From Pseudovibrio exalbescens DSM 16456 (GTDB taxonomy: Bacteria; Pseudomonadota; Alphaproteobacteria; Rhizobiales; Stappiaceae): 64,000 bases of DNA. Made by a program: the position numbers and the translations under genes. Shown here piece after piece: positions 44,057-53,146 of the stretch; within the stretch, counting starts at the first letter, position 1, and every line of letters starts with the position of its first letter. The notes beneath the pieces were generated by a model. The model was given only the letters and a program-made list of their open reading frames with translations. It made no database searches and was not told the origin of the DNA. The stretch spans positions 434,001 to 498,000 of the forward strand of contig NZ_AUGS01000001.1 of the NCBI RefSeq assembly GCF_000422785.1. Reading direction: 5' to 3'.

Positions 44057-44590
44057 ATGACCGTTTATGCACTTGATGGCGTGAAGCCAACACTACCGTC
44101 TTCGAATGAGTTTTGGATTGCCCCGAGCGCAGAGGTAATCGGCCATGTTCGGTTGGACGAGGAAGCCAGCGTTTGGTTTGGCGCTGTTCTGCGGGGGGAC
44201 AACGAACTTATTTATGTTGGTGCGCGCTCGAATATTCAGGATGGGGCTGTACTGCATACCGATCCCGGTTGCCCACTCACGATCGGCACAGGGTGTACGA
44301 TTGGCCATAAGGCAATTCTGCATGGCTGCACGATTGGTGACAATGCTCTGATCGGGATGGGGGCTACTGTGCTCAATGGCGCGCAGATTGGTAAAAACTG
44401 CATTATTGGCGCCAATGCCTTGGTACCTGAAGGCAAAGTTATTCCTGATGGTTCTCTCGTGGTTGGCATGCCTGGAAAGGTCGTGCGTGAGTTGAGCGCC
44501 GCCCAACAGGAAAGACTTCAGTTGTCAGCGGATGTTTATGTCGCGAACTGGCGTCGCTTCAAGGCAGGCTTGTCCATTATTGAGGAATGA
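44057..44590 (+). CDS. Gamma carbonic anhydrase family protein
   Basis: 177 residues of left-handed beta-helix hexapeptide repeats ([27 protein letters not shown] split over the centre), with zinc-ligand histidines in VLHTDPG and GHKAILHG. Family members are YrdA/CaiE-like; many lack measured carbonic anhydrase activity. GGAGGGG lies 4 bases before the ATG. Possibly co-transcribed with the small membrane protein upstream. Confidence 0.92.
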   Translation: MTVYALDGVKPTLPSSNEFWIAPSAEVIGHVRLDEEASVWFGAVLRGDNELIYVGARSNIQDGAVLHTDPGCPLTIGTGCTIGHKAILHGCTIGDNALIGMGATVLNGAQIGKNCIIGANALVPEGKVIPDGSLVVGMPGKVVRELSAAQQERLQLSADVYVANWRRFKAGLSIIEE

Positions 44591-44604
44591 AGACTTGAAG
44601 AAAT

Positions 44605-44642
44605 GACAAGGGGCCCCAGGGCAAGGGGCCCCTTGTCGTTTT
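44605..44642 (+). terminator. Strong terminator after the gamma carbonic anhydrase gene
   Basis: 13-bp perfect stem (44605-44617 with 44625-44637), 7-base loop, followed by GTTTT. May also slow the convergent transglutaminase-like gene's transcript. Confidence 0.88.
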
Positions 44643-44658
44643 GGTAGAGGCTTGGGAC

Positions 44659-45279
44659 TTAGTTCTTGATAGAGGCGACCGTGGTTACCCGGCGGTCAGA
44701 GATCGCGGCCCATTTGGCTGGATCGCGACTGGATTGGCGCTTAATGAAGCGATACGGTGTAGAATACCAAGGCAGAATGGCATTCATCTGATTGTCCAAA
44801 ATCAAATCGCCCTGATTGGTTCTAACGCTGAGAACCGCATGTCCTTGGTTGTTGGTGTCTTTCACGACCGTGATCAAAAGCGCGCTTTTGGGCCAGCCAG
44901 CTTCGATCAGCAGGCGGCGTTTTTCCAAAACGTATTCTTCACAATCACCATATCCGGCTGTCGGGTAGGTCCAAAACTCCGATACACCAAACTGATCTTC
45001 GTCCGGCAAGGGCTTGATCGTGGTATTGATGGTCTTGTTGATGTCGAGCAGTTCTTGCCAGCGCGGTCCGTCCAATTTGACAACGACAGGTAGCGTATGG
45101 GTACCAACGCACTCCTGAGGCCATAATGTGCAAAACTCAAGGTGCCCCGCGGGCGCCGTTGCTTCACCCAGAACAGGCATGAAACGGCCAAGCGGAGTCT
45201 CAGCAAGGGTGGTTGATGCTCCTGAAAAGAGCAGAGCCAAACCAATTCCAAATGCTGAGAGTGTTTTTGAAAGCACCAT
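44659..45279 (-). CDS. Exported transglutaminase-like cysteine peptidase (PF06035)
   Basis: 206 residues with a signal peptide (cleavage after TTLA near residue 26). The catalytic Cys-His-Asp triad is visible in GYGDCEEYVLEKRRLL, GHAVLSVRT and LILDNQ. These periplasmic proteins, related to LapG, cut surface adhesins in some bacteria; LapG is c-di-GMP controlled through LapD. No LapD or adhesin gene is in view. Its promoter lies in an AT-rich region carrying repeated TCAAAT motifs. Confidence 0.9.
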   Translation of the reverse strand: MVLSKTLSAFGIGLALLFSGASTTLAETPLGRFMPVLGEATAPAGHLEFCTLWPQECVGTHTLPVVVKLDGPRWQELLDINKTINTTIKPLPDEDQFGVSEFWTYPTAGYGDCEEYVLEKRRLLIEAGWPKSALLITVVKDTNNQGHAVLSVRTNQGDLILDNQMNAILPWYSTPYRFIKRQSSRDPAKWAAISDRRVTTVASIKN

Positions 45280-45644
45280 CTTGCTGCACGAGCTCCGTTG
45301 AACATGAAGCTACAGTGCCGCCCCCGGTTTTATAGGGGTTAAACCGGTCGAAGCGAGATTGAGTCAAATACGACTAAAAACAGATTTTAATTTAAGTCAA
45401 ATTAGATTTGAATTTTATTCAAATAAAGTTCAAATTGTAATTATTATAAGATGTTGTTTTGATTTATTATTTTTGATCCGGTTGTCTCTCTAAAGTAATC
45501 ATTAGCGTTAATATCCAATCAATGGGCCATAGGGAAAGAGTTAACCTTGCTGACAACTTTCGTAGCTCTTGAAATTCCTGAGGCGGAAAGAGGGGAACGG
45601 AAAGCTTGTTCTATAGCTTTAAAGGGTGGTGAGCGGGCTGAGGG
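45280..45644. other. AT-rich promoter region with TCAAAT repeats
   Basis: 365 bases without a gene, markedly AT-rich from about 45355 to 45500. TCAAAT occurs at 45364, 45397, 45419 and 45430, and the first half of the 15-base palindrome TCAAATTAGATTTGA (45397-45411) is one of these. It lies upstream of the minus-strand transglutaminase-like gene and could be bound by a MucR/Ros-type or other AT-preferring silencer; that is inference. Confidence 0.45.
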
Positions 45645-46280
45645 TCAGAAGGAATCCGGGGCGATGTGTCGTTCGAGAAGCTGCTGGTTCTGGATTGAGG
45701 CAAATTCGACCGCAATGCCGTCTTCCATATGGCGCACCACGCGGGCGCGCATCTTACCCAGTGAAATCTCCATGCCGATGGCAGGGCGCACTTCGGTTTT
45801 CAAGGCTGCCCCGGACAAGGAAACATCGATGATCCGACAGTCGTAACTGCGGTTGTCTGGCAGAACGATTCTGGTGATAGGGTTTTTCGGAATGAAGCGC
45901 TCGTGTCGGCGGTCTTCCGGCAGGTTGAGGGCGTCTCGATTTGCCAACCACGTCAGCACATTTGCAAGCTTGTCTCGCTTGCGCGGGGTTGCATTGAGTT
46001 CAACAGCAAAACCGCCGTCGATATGGCGGGAGATCCGCCCTTCGATGCGGCCGATATGATCGAGGTAGGCGATAACTCGTTCGCCAACCTTGCCAGCCAC
46101 CGGGGCGATGATCGCCGCACCGCCGGGTGACATGTTGGTCACCTGACACGGATACTCGCGCCGATCTTCCAGCATGAAGCGCCCGAGGATATCGACATCG
46201 ACGCGTGAGAACCGTCGTTGCTCCGAATTCTGCGCGATGATCTTACTCAGTATCTGAGATGTCGACTTACCCGACCTCAT
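45645..46280 (-). CDS. Tandem PilZ-domain protein
   Basis: 211 residues with two PilZ domains. The first has the c-di-GMP motif RRFSR with VTNMSPGGAAI; the second has RRHER with IIDVSLSGAAL. Both RxxxR and (D/N)xSxxG elements are present, so both domains may bind c-di-GMP. It may act as a receptor for pools set by enzymes such as the GGDEF-EAL protein at 21.4 kb. Cytoplasmic; no output domain. Confidence 0.88.
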   Translation of the reverse strand: MRSGKSTSQILSKIIAQNSEQRRFSRVDVDILGRFMLEDRREYPCQVTNMSPGGAAIIAPVAGKVGERVIAYLDHIGRIEGRISRHIDGGFAVELNATPRKRDKLANVLTWLANRDALNLPEDRRHERFIPKNPITRIVLPDNRSYDCRIIDVSLSGAALKTEVRPAIGMEISLGKMRARVVRHMEDGIAVEFASIQNQQLLERHIAPDSF

Positions 46281-46398
46281 TTGAGCCCCTGATTTCCAAC
46301 GTTAGCCATCGGCCACCCGACCTTAACTTAATGGAAACCTAATCCGCTACGGTTAACAGTTTATAATTACCCACTGTATTTCCGAGGGCTTTATGCAC

Positions 46399-47094
46399 TT
46401 ATCCGTGGTGTTTGCCTCCATCAATCACACGAAGGTGCTTCACGCGACGGGCGCTGGCAATTGCGCCAGCCATGGCGGCGTCGGCAGCCGGACGGTCGCG
46501 TTGTGGTGTGGTGTCGATTGTGACGCCCGGTTTCTTCTGGGAGCGGCGGATCGATTTGAAGTGGTGGACTTCCACCGGTGTTTCCTGAATGTCCAAATCG
46601 TCATCGGGCCACATCAATCGCAGCGACGTCACGCGCTGGCTGCAAATCGGAGTGGAGCCAAGCCACATGGGGCGTTGCATGGGAACCGCGCAGCCGAGGA
46701 GGCGGGTACACCCTTCGCCGCGAACATGAACCGGCAGTAACAGCATTTCCATGTCCAGCGTATGGCCCTTTGAACTTTCGCACCGAATGCCTATGACTGC
46801 GGCCGCGTTTTCCGTTGTAATGGTGGAAAGCAGTGCTGAGATTGCTTCGCGGTCCTTGTCAGACCATCCAATCAGGAAGTCTCGCCCCTTCAGTTCTTTA
46901 CAATAGGCTGAACAAAGTCGTGTTCCTGCCAGGCGGAACTTGTAGGAGAGTGGATGTTTGACTTCCAGAATAAACGTATCGCCAAGAACGGATTTGATTG
47001 ATGCTGGATGAATGTCACCTCGATCCGGTGCCGCTCGAGGGCCGCGGATATCGTCCCAGTATTGGTAGAGCGTTCGTGTGGCACCATGTTTCAT
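46399..47094 (-). CDS. PAS domain protein of family PF07310
   Basis: 231 residues. The N-terminal two thirds is the PF07310 PAS-like domain of alphaproteobacteria (LYQYWDDIRGPRAAPDRGD, YKFRLAGTRLCSAY, LGCAVPMQRP); the C-terminus is polar and probably disordered. The ATG at 47094 matches the domain start; the frame is open to 47112. Regulatory role unknown. A TGTCC-N7-GGACA palindrome lies 54 bases upstream. Confidence 0.85.
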   Translation of the reverse strand: MKHGATRTLYQYWDDIRGPRAAPDRGDIHPASIKSVLGDTFILEVKHPLSYKFRLAGTRLCSAYCKELKGRDFLIGWSDKDREAISALLSTITTENAAAVIGIRCESSKGHTLDMEMLLLPVHVRGEGCTRLLGCAVPMQRPMWLGSTPICSQRVTSLRLMWPDDDLDIQETPVEVHHFKSIRRSQKKPGVTIDTTPQRDRPAADAAMAGAIASARRVKHLRVIDGGKHHG

Positions 47095-47529
47095 TGAACT
47101 CGTTCCCCTCAAATTGATTCTTTAAAAATCTCGCTGCCGGTTCGAAGTGTCCTGTTTATGGACAAAATTAACTATCCATCTGACTTCACCACTTACTAAG
47201 CAGGGGGTGTGCCAACTCGCAGGATTTTACTGCTTTTTCAGCGAGTTGCTGGGAGGTGAAATGCGCATGTTGTCTGTTCTCGATGGTTCAGCCCACGGTG
47301 TTTTGGGGTGCCGGTTGTTAACTTTTGGCAAGGTGTCATAAGCTGAGGTTCGTATTCAGGCGCACAAATCCACGATTTGACTGCGTCTGTTTCATGGATG
47401 CCTCAAAGAAGGGGTGGAACAGATCCGAAGTCCTCAGCAAACGCGGACACTGGCGCTGCTGGAAAAATTTGTGCTTGTACTCGTAGGCCGTATCGCCTAC
47501 CTCCCAAAGACACACAGGAGAAATGGATC
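47095..47529. other. Divergent promoter region with a TGTCC-N7-GGACA site
   Basis: 435 bases between the divergent PAS and rhomboid genes. The inverted repeat at 47148-47164 has the same arms (TGTCC/GGACA) and total length as the palindrome at 43530. No gene is convincing here; a 64-codon open frame has no coding character. Confidence 0.4.
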
Positions 47530-48300
47530 ATGGACAACCCCGATTTGTCTCAGGATGGCACAGAGCCGCCCAAGGCTGAGCCGGTTTTCAACCTGCCCAA
47601 TCTGATTGTGATCCTCGGGGCGGTGCTGATCGGCATTCATAGTGTGCGTTCATGGGTGCTCCCGCCTGAGACTGATCTAATGACGCTGTTCATGTTTGCG
47701 TTCTGGCCGGTGCGCTATCTGCCGGAGGTTGCGGCCAGCGGCCAGTGGCCCGGCGGTTTCTTCAGTGGCATCTGGAGCTTCGCCAGCTATGCCTTCCTTC
47801 ACGGCAGTTTTACTCATGTCTTGTTTAATGTGCTCTGGATGTCGATTTTCGGCACCGCGCTTGCGCGCCGGTTTGGCACCTCACGATTTTTGCTGTTTTC
47901 CTTGCTGACTGCCATTGCGGGCGCTGGTGCCCATCTTGTGTCGCATTGGGGGGATCAAGTGCCTGTGGTCGGTGCTTCTGCTGCGATTTCGGCACATATG
48001 GCGGGTGCGATCCGTTTTGTTTTTGATTTCGGCGGCCCTCTGGGAGTGGTAAGAGCGCCCGACAGCATTGCGTATCGACTGCCTGCCCGTCCCTTCAAGG
48101 AAGCACTGTCAAACCCGCAGGTGTTTGGCTTTATCGTCGCCTGGTTTGGCATCAATCTGTTGTTTGGGCTGTGGTCGACGCCGCTTGCGGGTGAGGGGGC
48201 GTCCATTGCATGGGAAGCGCATGTCGGCGGCTTTATTGCCGGTTTGTTGCTGTTCCCCGTGTTCGACCCTGTCCCTCGGCGGCCGAATATCCTCACCTGA
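47530..48300 (+). CDS. Rhomboid family intramembrane serine protease
   Basis: 256 residues, six or seven membrane helices. Catalytic Ser in VVGASAAISAHMAG (GASA rather than the common GxSG) and His in WEAHVGGFIAG; the oxyanion helix has HVLFNVLWM. The ATG at 47530 follows AGGAG by 9 bases and gives a cytosolic N-terminus (DNPDLSQDGTEPPKA); the frame is open back to 47377. Substrate unknown. Confidence 0.9.
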   Translation: MDNPDLSQDGTEPPKAEPVFNLPNLIVILGAVLIGIHSVRSWVLPPETDLMTLFMFAFWPVRYLPEVAASGQWPGGFFSGIWSFASYAFLHGSFTHVLFNVLWMSIFGTALARRFGTSRFLLFSLLTAIAGAGAHLVSHWGDQVPVVGASAAISAHMAGAIRFVFDFGGPLGVVRAPDSIAYRLPARPFKEALSNPQVFGFIVAWFGINLLFGLWSTPLAGEGASIAWEAHVGGFIAGLLLFPVFDPVPRRPNILT

Positions 48301-48432
48301 TTTCCCTTGGTTTTCGCAGGTTCGCTTGTTGGGGGCTATGCAAGGGGAGCGCTTTTTGCCTAAGATGCCGCTAGGTAAATATCGCGGCATGCCGGTGTTA
48401 CCGCGCAGATTATGGCAAAGAGGAGGGATACC

Positions 48433-48864
48433 ATGACAGTCGCTGCTATCCTCAACAGCAAGGGGCGCGAAGTCTTCACGGAGACGACCGACAAAACCCT
48501 CGGCGAAATTGCCGCCGTTCTTGGCGGTCGGCGGATCGGGGCGATTGTGCTTTGCGATGAACCCGGTGTGATCTGCGGTATCATTTCAGAGCGCGATATT
48601 GTGGGAGCCATAGCGCTGAATGGCCCGGATGTGCTGAGCCAGCCAGTGAAAGACTACATGACTGCTGATGTTATTACATGCAGTGAGCATGATACCATCA
48701 ACGCCGTCATGGAGCAGATGACAACGCGTCGCTTCCGGCATATGCCCGTTCAAAGCGATGGGAAAATGGTTGGTCTGGTTTCCATTGGTGACGTGGTCAA
48801 GTACCGCATTGCCGAGGTTGAGCGCGAAGCGGAGCAACTGCGTAGCTACATCCACACCGCGTGA
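48433..48864 (+). CDS. CBS-domain pair protein
   Basis: 143 residues containing two CBS motifs (FTETTDKTLGEIAAVL, GIISERDIVGAI; ITCSEHDTINAVMEQM, GLVSIGDVVKYRI) and a short C-terminal helix. CBS pairs bind adenine nucleotides and report energy state. The ATG at 48433 follows GAGGAGG. Partner unknown; this order (rhomboid, CBS, patatin, hisI, folE) is common in the Hyphomicrobiales. Confidence 0.9.
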   Translation: MTVAAILNSKGREVFTETTDKTLGEIAAVLGGRRIGAIVLCDEPGVICGIISERDIVGAIALNGPDVLSQPVKDYMTADVITCSEHDTINAVMEQMTTRRFRHMPVQSDGKMVGLVSIGDVVKYRIAEVEREAEQLRSYIHTA

Positions 48865-48916
48865 CCCTGTTTGGATGCGAAATCCTCAACTGCAAGTCTC
48901 TTGTATCGGGGGCGGG

Positions 48917-48938
48917 CGGCACGCCTGGTTGCGTGCCG
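48917..48938. terminator. Hairpin between convergent CBS and patatin genes
   Basis: 8-bp perfect stem CGGCACGC/GCGTGCCG, loop CTGGTT. No T run on either strand, so intrinsic termination is doubtful. Confidence 0.4.
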
Positions 48939-50003
48939 TCAGATAAGGCGTTTTGGATTGTGGGCCAAACACGCTTGAGTGTCTTCAATTGCCTTCAATC
49001 CGGCGTCGTAGCCGATTTTGATCGCGTCATCAGCCCGGTGGAAATCAAAGAGGCCCAAGTGTCCAAGACGCAGGCTCATGATGACATCCGGTGGGTCGCC
49101 AGCAAGACGTGACCGTCCGATGCGATCCTGGATAATGTTGTAGCTATCCATCATTACCCCTGAAATGCCGGGTAACCCATTGGAGCGCCCCCCCATGAAC
49201 TGCCGACGCAAAATGCGGCTTGCCGTAGAGCCCATTGCCTGTTTCATGTCGTGTTCTACCTCCGGCAACATGTCTGGTGGGGCAGGTGGCAGATCATGAA
49301 CGACCGTTGAGCCGCGGCCAAAGGTGTCGGAATTGAGATTGACCGCAACGACGACTCGTGCACCCAAGGCACGGCATACAGAGACAGGGATAGGGTTCAC
49401 CAAAGCCCCGTCGACCAACCACCGGCCTCCCAGAGGAACTGGTTCGAAAACGCCAGGAAGAGCATAAGAGCAGCGCAGTGCATGGGACAGGCTGCCTGAT
49501 TTGATCCAGATTTCGTGTCCTGTGCCAAGTTCCGTCGCCACTGCTGCGAACGGACCTGACAAGTCCTCGATCCTGAGATCACCAACATGGGATTCGAGGC
49601 GGTTACGGAGGCGCTGGCCGCCGATCAGGCCGGATCCTCTTATGGAAATATCCATGAGCCCGAATACCCGTCGACGGGTCAATGACCTGGCGAAGTCCTC
49701 AAGCTCATCCAGTTTGCCCGCCAGATAGCATCCGCCGACGACTGCGCCAATGGAGGTGCCGCAGATGAGATCGGGGCGGATGCCGTTTTCGAGAAACGCC
49801 CTGAGAACTCCGATATGAGCCCAACCACGAGCTGCGCCGCCGCCAAGGGCCAAGCCCAAAGTGGGGCGCTCAGGACGCTCAAGGCCGCTGGCCTCTCGTT
49901 CGTCCTCGTCTTCCACCGGTTGCTCTGCTACCGGATCTGGTTGTCCGTGGTGGTCTGAGTGTTCAGGTTTTTTGGATGACCATCGTGGGAAGCTAGCCAA
50001 CAC
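48939..50003 (-). CDS. Patatin-like phospholipase family protein
   Basis: 354 residues. Patatin catalytic dyad: serine in ICGTSIGAVVGG and aspartate in LVDGALVNPIPV; oxyanion loop LALGGGAARGWAHIGVL. An N-terminal 55-residue polar extension (HSDHHGQPDPVAEQPVEDE) precedes the domain. Resembles bacterial NTE/RssA-type proteins. Probably an esterase acting on phospholipids at the membrane face. Confidence 0.92.
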   Translation of the reverse strand: MLASFPRWSSKKPEHSDHHGQPDPVAEQPVEDEDEREASGLERPERPTLGLALGGGAARGWAHIGVLRAFLENGIRPDLICGTSIGAVVGGCYLAGKLDELEDFARSLTRRRVFGLMDISIRGSGLIGGQRLRNRLESHVGDLRIEDLSGPFAAVATELGTGHEIWIKSGSLSHALRCSYALPGVFEPVPLGGRWLVDGALVNPIPVSVCRALGARVVVAVNLNSDTFGRGSTVVHDLPPAPPDMLPEVEHDMKQAMGSTASRILRRQFMGGRSNGLPGISGVMMDSYNIIQDRIGRSRLAGDPPDVIMSLRLGHLGLFDFHRADDAIKIGYDAGLKAIEDTQACLAHNPKRLI

Positions 50004-50095
50004 CTAAGTTCTCCAAGTTTGATGATGAGAGTGGTGAGATGCTTCTTGTTTTGGTTTGTCTCGTGAATGGATGGCGCTCTCAAGCGCCTTCCATA

Positions 50096-50563
50096 CTATT
50101 TGGAAGAGTAGACTTCAGCAGGATCATAGACCCTTTCGGTCTCAGCGAAAACCAGATGCGGTTGCCCATTTTGATCGGTTTCGACACGCCTGTAAAAGCA
50201 GGAGCGGTATCCAACGTGGCAGGTCGCGCCGTTGCCAGCGACGCGAACGCGGAGCCAAATGGCATCCTGATCGCAGTCAGTGCGGATTTCAACCACTTCC
50301 TGAACCTGGCCTGAGGTGGCCCCTTTTTTCCAGTATTCCTGACGTGATCGGCTCCAATACCATGCGTGACCGGTTTCAATAGTGCGTTGCAGGGCTGTTT
50401 CATTCATGAACCCCACCATCAACAACTCGCCACTGTCAAAATGGGTGACGACCGCCGGAATGAGGCCATGCTCATCAAACTTGGGGGCAAGCACGGTGCC
50501 GTGCTCCATGGTTTTCTTGTCGAGGGCGGACGCAAAAGGCGTCATACCTTGGCCGGTCGTCAT
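50096..50563 (-). CDS. hisI: Phosphoribosyl-AMP cyclohydrolase
   Basis: Third step of histidine synthesis: opens the adenine ring of PR-AMP. 155 residues, monofunctional (no HisE domain). Motifs [26 protein letters not shown] region, [11 protein letters not shown] metal site and cysteines in [13 protein letters not shown]. Lies 34 bases after folE on the same strand. Confidence 0.95.
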   Translation of the reverse strand: MTTGQGMTPFASALDKKTMEHGTVLAPKFDEHGLIPAVVTHFDSGELLMVGFMNETALQRTIETGHAWYWSRSRQEYWKKGATSGQVQEVVEIRTDCDQDAIWLRVRVAGNGATCHVGYRSCFYRRVETDQNGQPHLVFAETERVYDPAEVYSSK

Positions 50564-50597
50564 CTATTCAGGCTTTCACGTGTAATGCTGGGAGTTT

Positions 50598-51227
50598 TCA
50601 AGATGTGGTGCGGATGAGTGTCATGAACCGGGCCTGTTCAGCCGGATCTTCCTTGAAGATGCCGGTAAACTGGTTCGTTATCGTGCTCACGCCCGCTTTT
50701 TGAATGCCGCGCATCGCCATGCACTGGTGTTCCGCTTCGAGCATGACAGCGATGCCGCGCGGCGCCAGATAAGTGTCTATGGCACCAATGATTTCCGCAG
50801 TGAGATTTTCTTGAGTCTGCAGTCGGCGCGCATAAATCTCGACCACGCGGGCCAGTTTGGACAGGCCAATCACCTTGTTCGAAGGGTAGTACGCAATGTG
50901 CGCTTTCCCTTTGAAAGGCAAAACGTGGTGTTCGCAGAACGAATAGAAGTCGATATCACGCAGCAGCACGATGTCGTTGTAGCCGCCGACTTCTTCAAAT
51001 GTGCGTTCAAGATGCTCGCGCGGGTCTTCGCGATAACCGGCAAACAAGTCCTCAAATGCCTTGACCATGCGTTTTGGTGTTTCCACCAGGCCTTCGCGCT
51101 CCGGATTGTCGCCTGCCCATTCCAGCAGCACGCGTGCGGCGGCTTCTGCTTCTTCACGGGAAGGGCGGGACGCAGCGCGCCGCTCATCCGAGGTTTCTTG
51201 TGCAACCGTTCTTAGCACAGCATCCAT
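50598..51227 (-). CDS. folE: GTP cyclohydrolase I
   Basis: Converts GTP to 7,8-dihydroneopterin triphosphate, the first step of folate synthesis. 209 residues; zinc ligands in [13 protein letters not shown] and the later cysteine in [13 protein letters not shown], with conserved [20 protein letters not shown]-terminal 25 residues are variable. Upstream of hisI in the same unit and divergent from the Fe-S scaffold gene. Confidence 0.96.
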   Translation of the reverse strand: MDAVLRTVAQETSDERRAASRPSREEAEAAARVLLEWAGDNPEREGLVETPKRMVKAFEDLFAGYREDPREHLERTFEEVGGYNDIVLLRDIDFYSFCEHHVLPFKGKAHIAYYPSNKVIGLSKLARVVEIYARRLQTQENLTAEIIGAIDTYLAPRGIAVMLEAEHQCMAMRGIQKAGVSTITNQFTGIFKEDPAEQARFMTLIRTTS

Positions 51228-51495
51228 ATGTGTTCTCCAACTCTAAAGGCGAACCTACCCTGTTTCCGAGGGTCACTGTCCTCAAATCATCGGGTTACAC
51301 TGCGTCATCATGCAACCCTCAATTCTTACGTTCCACGCTGCTGCTAGGATTAGTGCGTTGTGATTTTAATGTGCCAGTTCATGATCTGCTCAGGCAGACA
51401 CGGACGCGGAGTTGACACTAAAATTACTCGGCATTGGCCCTTATATAGGTTAGTTATCTGATAGATGAAAGTGGCAGCGCCAACAAGGGGCCGTT

Positions 51496-51939
51496 ATGCT
51501 AAACGACATTTACAACCAGAAGATCCTCGAATTTGCGGGCAATGTTCCTCTCCTTGGGCATCTCGAAGCGCCGCATGGCATGGCCAAGGCACATTCGCGC
51601 CTGTGCGGGTCTACGGTTTCTGTCGAGGTGTGTCTTGAGGGGGATCATGTGTGCAATTTCGCGCAGGATGTGAAGGCCTGTGCGTTGGGTCAGGCCTCTG
51701 CTGCGATTCTGGGGCGCCACGTTATTGGCGCATCGCGGGATGAACTGGTCAAGGCCAGAGATGCTCTCAAGGCCATGTTGAAGGAGGGCGGCTCGCCGCC
51801 TGAGGGGCGCTTTCATGAGCTCGCCTTTCTTGAGCCTGTCAAAGACTACAAGGCACGGCATGCATCCACCATGCTGGCATTTGAAGCGGTCGTTGAGGCT
51901 GTCGAAAAAGCGCAAACCAGTGCTCAAGCCGGAGTGTAA
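51496..51939 (+). CDS. IscU/NifU-N-like iron-sulfur scaffold protein
   Basis: 147 residues (LNDIYNQKILEFAGNVP, RLCGSTVSVEV, DVKACALGQASAAIL). Two of the three cluster-binding cysteines are visible; the third position, normally Cys, appears as RHAS (Ala) in DYKARHASTMLAF. Cluster binding may therefore differ from canonical SufU/IscU. The gene lies 3 bases upstream of yidD and is likely co-transcribed with it. Confidence 0.88.
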   Translation: MLNDIYNQKILEFAGNVPLLGHLEAPHGMAKAHSRLCGSTVSVEVCLEGDHVCNFAQDVKACALGQASAAILGRHVIGASRDELVKARDALKAMLKEGGSPPEGRFHELAFLEPVKDYKARHASTMLAFEAVVEAVEKAQTSAQAGV

Positions 51940-51942
51940 ACC

Positions 51943-52350
51943 GTGTGCCATCACTCGCACAGGCATCAGCATGAGATCGTGCCGCATCAGTGTTCTGGAC
52001 AGCAGGTGGACTCTCGGTCTCCTGAGGGGGCTGGCAGGCGCAGTCCGGGTTTGATGATCGCCGTCGGTTTGATCCGAGCTTATCAATACAGCTTTTCCCT
52101 GTTCATGGGGCGAGGGTGCCGATACGCGCCAACTTGTTCCAGTTATACGGAAACCGCCATGCGGCGCTTTGGTGTGTGGCGTGGCGGATGGATGGGCGCC
52201 GCACGTATCCTGCGATGTCATCCTTGGGGTGGTAGTGGCTATGATCCTGTGCCGGACGAGGTGCCTGTCAATGCCAGATGGTATATGCCCTGGCGCTATG
52301 GCTTGTGGCGTAGTGATCATATTGATCCCTCAACACGGTTGGATGGTTAG
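51943..52350 (+). CDS. yidD: Membrane protein insertion efficiency factor YidD
   Basis: Small amphipathic membrane-associated protein that helps the YidC insertase. The core is [22 protein letters not shown] (split, residues about 43-65), [13 protein letters not shown] and [16 protein letters not shown], with conserved cysteines. GTG start. An N-terminal extension of 35 residues is rich in His ([10 protein letters not shown]), which is unusual. yidD near thrS is a common order in Hyphomicrobiales. Confidence 0.93.
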   Translation: MCHHSHRHQHEIVPHQCSGQQVDSRSPEGAGRRSPGLMIAVGLIRAYQYSFSLFMGRGCRYAPTCSSYTETAMRRFGVWRGGWMGAARILRCHPWGGSGYDPVPDEVPVNARWYMPWRYGLWRSDHIDPSTRLDG

Positions 52351-52360
52351 GCGTCTGCAC

Positions 52361-52807
52361 TCAAGAGCATCCCTTTCGACCATCTGATGGCGTGACGCCG
52401 CTCAAGACTTCAAAGGTGCCTTCAACCTGCAAGTTGCTGTCCTGCTCGGCATTGATAATGACGCCGAATATCTTGCCTGTGGTGAAATCCAGCGTCCAGA
52501 CGTAGCCGAGATTGGATGTCTCGGGAGAATCCTTCCAGCTCACTTGTGTAATGTCGGGCGTTATCTCCGTCATGGTGTAGGCGGCCTGATGGTGTTCGGG
52601 GTCCGCCAGCTGCGATATGTCGTTCCAAACCAAGAAATCAGTTTCGCAGAAAAATGTTTCGAACCGCTTTTCGATAGTGTCGCCGTTTGCGCTTGCCTCC
52701 TGCCAAACGTGCGTCAGCGTCTTTCCCAACAAATCACGCGCGTGAACAGGTGTTGCAAAGGCCCAAAAAGCTGCAAGGAGCAGGGATGCGGAGATGATGG
52801 CTTTCAT
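52361..52807 (-). CDS. Exported lipocalin-fold protein, MoaF-like
   Basis: 148 residues with a signal peptide (cleavage near PVHA-RD at about residue 23). The body contains alternating beta strands (YTMTEITPDITQVSW, GYVWTLDFTTGKIFGVIIN) that resemble the MoaF C-terminal barrel. Assignment to the MoaF-related group is tentative. One cysteine occurs near the middle (ETFFCETDF) and one at the C-terminus (KGCS). Function unknown. Confidence 0.55.
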   Translation of the reverse strand: MKAIISASLLLAAFWAFATPVHARDLLGKTLTHVWQEASANGDTIEKRFETFFCETDFLVWNDISQLADPEHHQAAYTMTEITPDITQVSWKDSPETSNLGYVWTLDFTTGKIFGVIINAEQDSNLQVEGTFEVLSGVTPSDGRKGCS

Positions 52808-53146
52808 ATTGTTCTCGTTATTGCGGCCGGATGGGGTGGATTACATACTTACGTAACGGTAGAATAGCTATTTGGCGGAACCATGGCTTGTGCGTCCAGC
52901 AACTTTTGATTGTTGTTTGCGCTAAAGTTAGAGAACACCTACCAGTTCGAGCGTCATTGATTGCCTCGCCGAGTTTTGGTGGCTTGTGAATAACTCTATG
53001 TTTTCTAGGCAGAAAAACGGTGGGAGAGGAGTTTTCCAAGGCAATGTCGGCTAAATGGTGGACAGTTTTCAGCTGCGGCGTTGACAATCAGGCCATGAAT
53101 TCGCATAAGGCCTCCCACACGACGCGGTCGACACCGACAACGCGAC
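52808..53146. other. Intergenic region upstream of tRNA-Tyr
   Basis: 339 bases without a gene. It contains the promoter of the MoaF-like gene (minus) and, near its right end, the tRNA-Tyr promoter listed separately. Otherwise nothing recognised. Confidence 0.5.
53081..53109 (+). promoter_or_regulatory. tRNA-Tyr promoter
   Basis: Perfect -35 hexamer TTGACA (53081-53086), 17-base spacer, -10 CATAAG (53104-53109). The predicted start is about 30 bases before tRNA-Tyr. Confidence 0.7.

Noticed and set aside
47147-47341. 64-codon plus-strand open frame upstream of rhomboid
   Set aside because: No ribosome site and no similarity I recognise; overlaps a palindrome in a promoter region.
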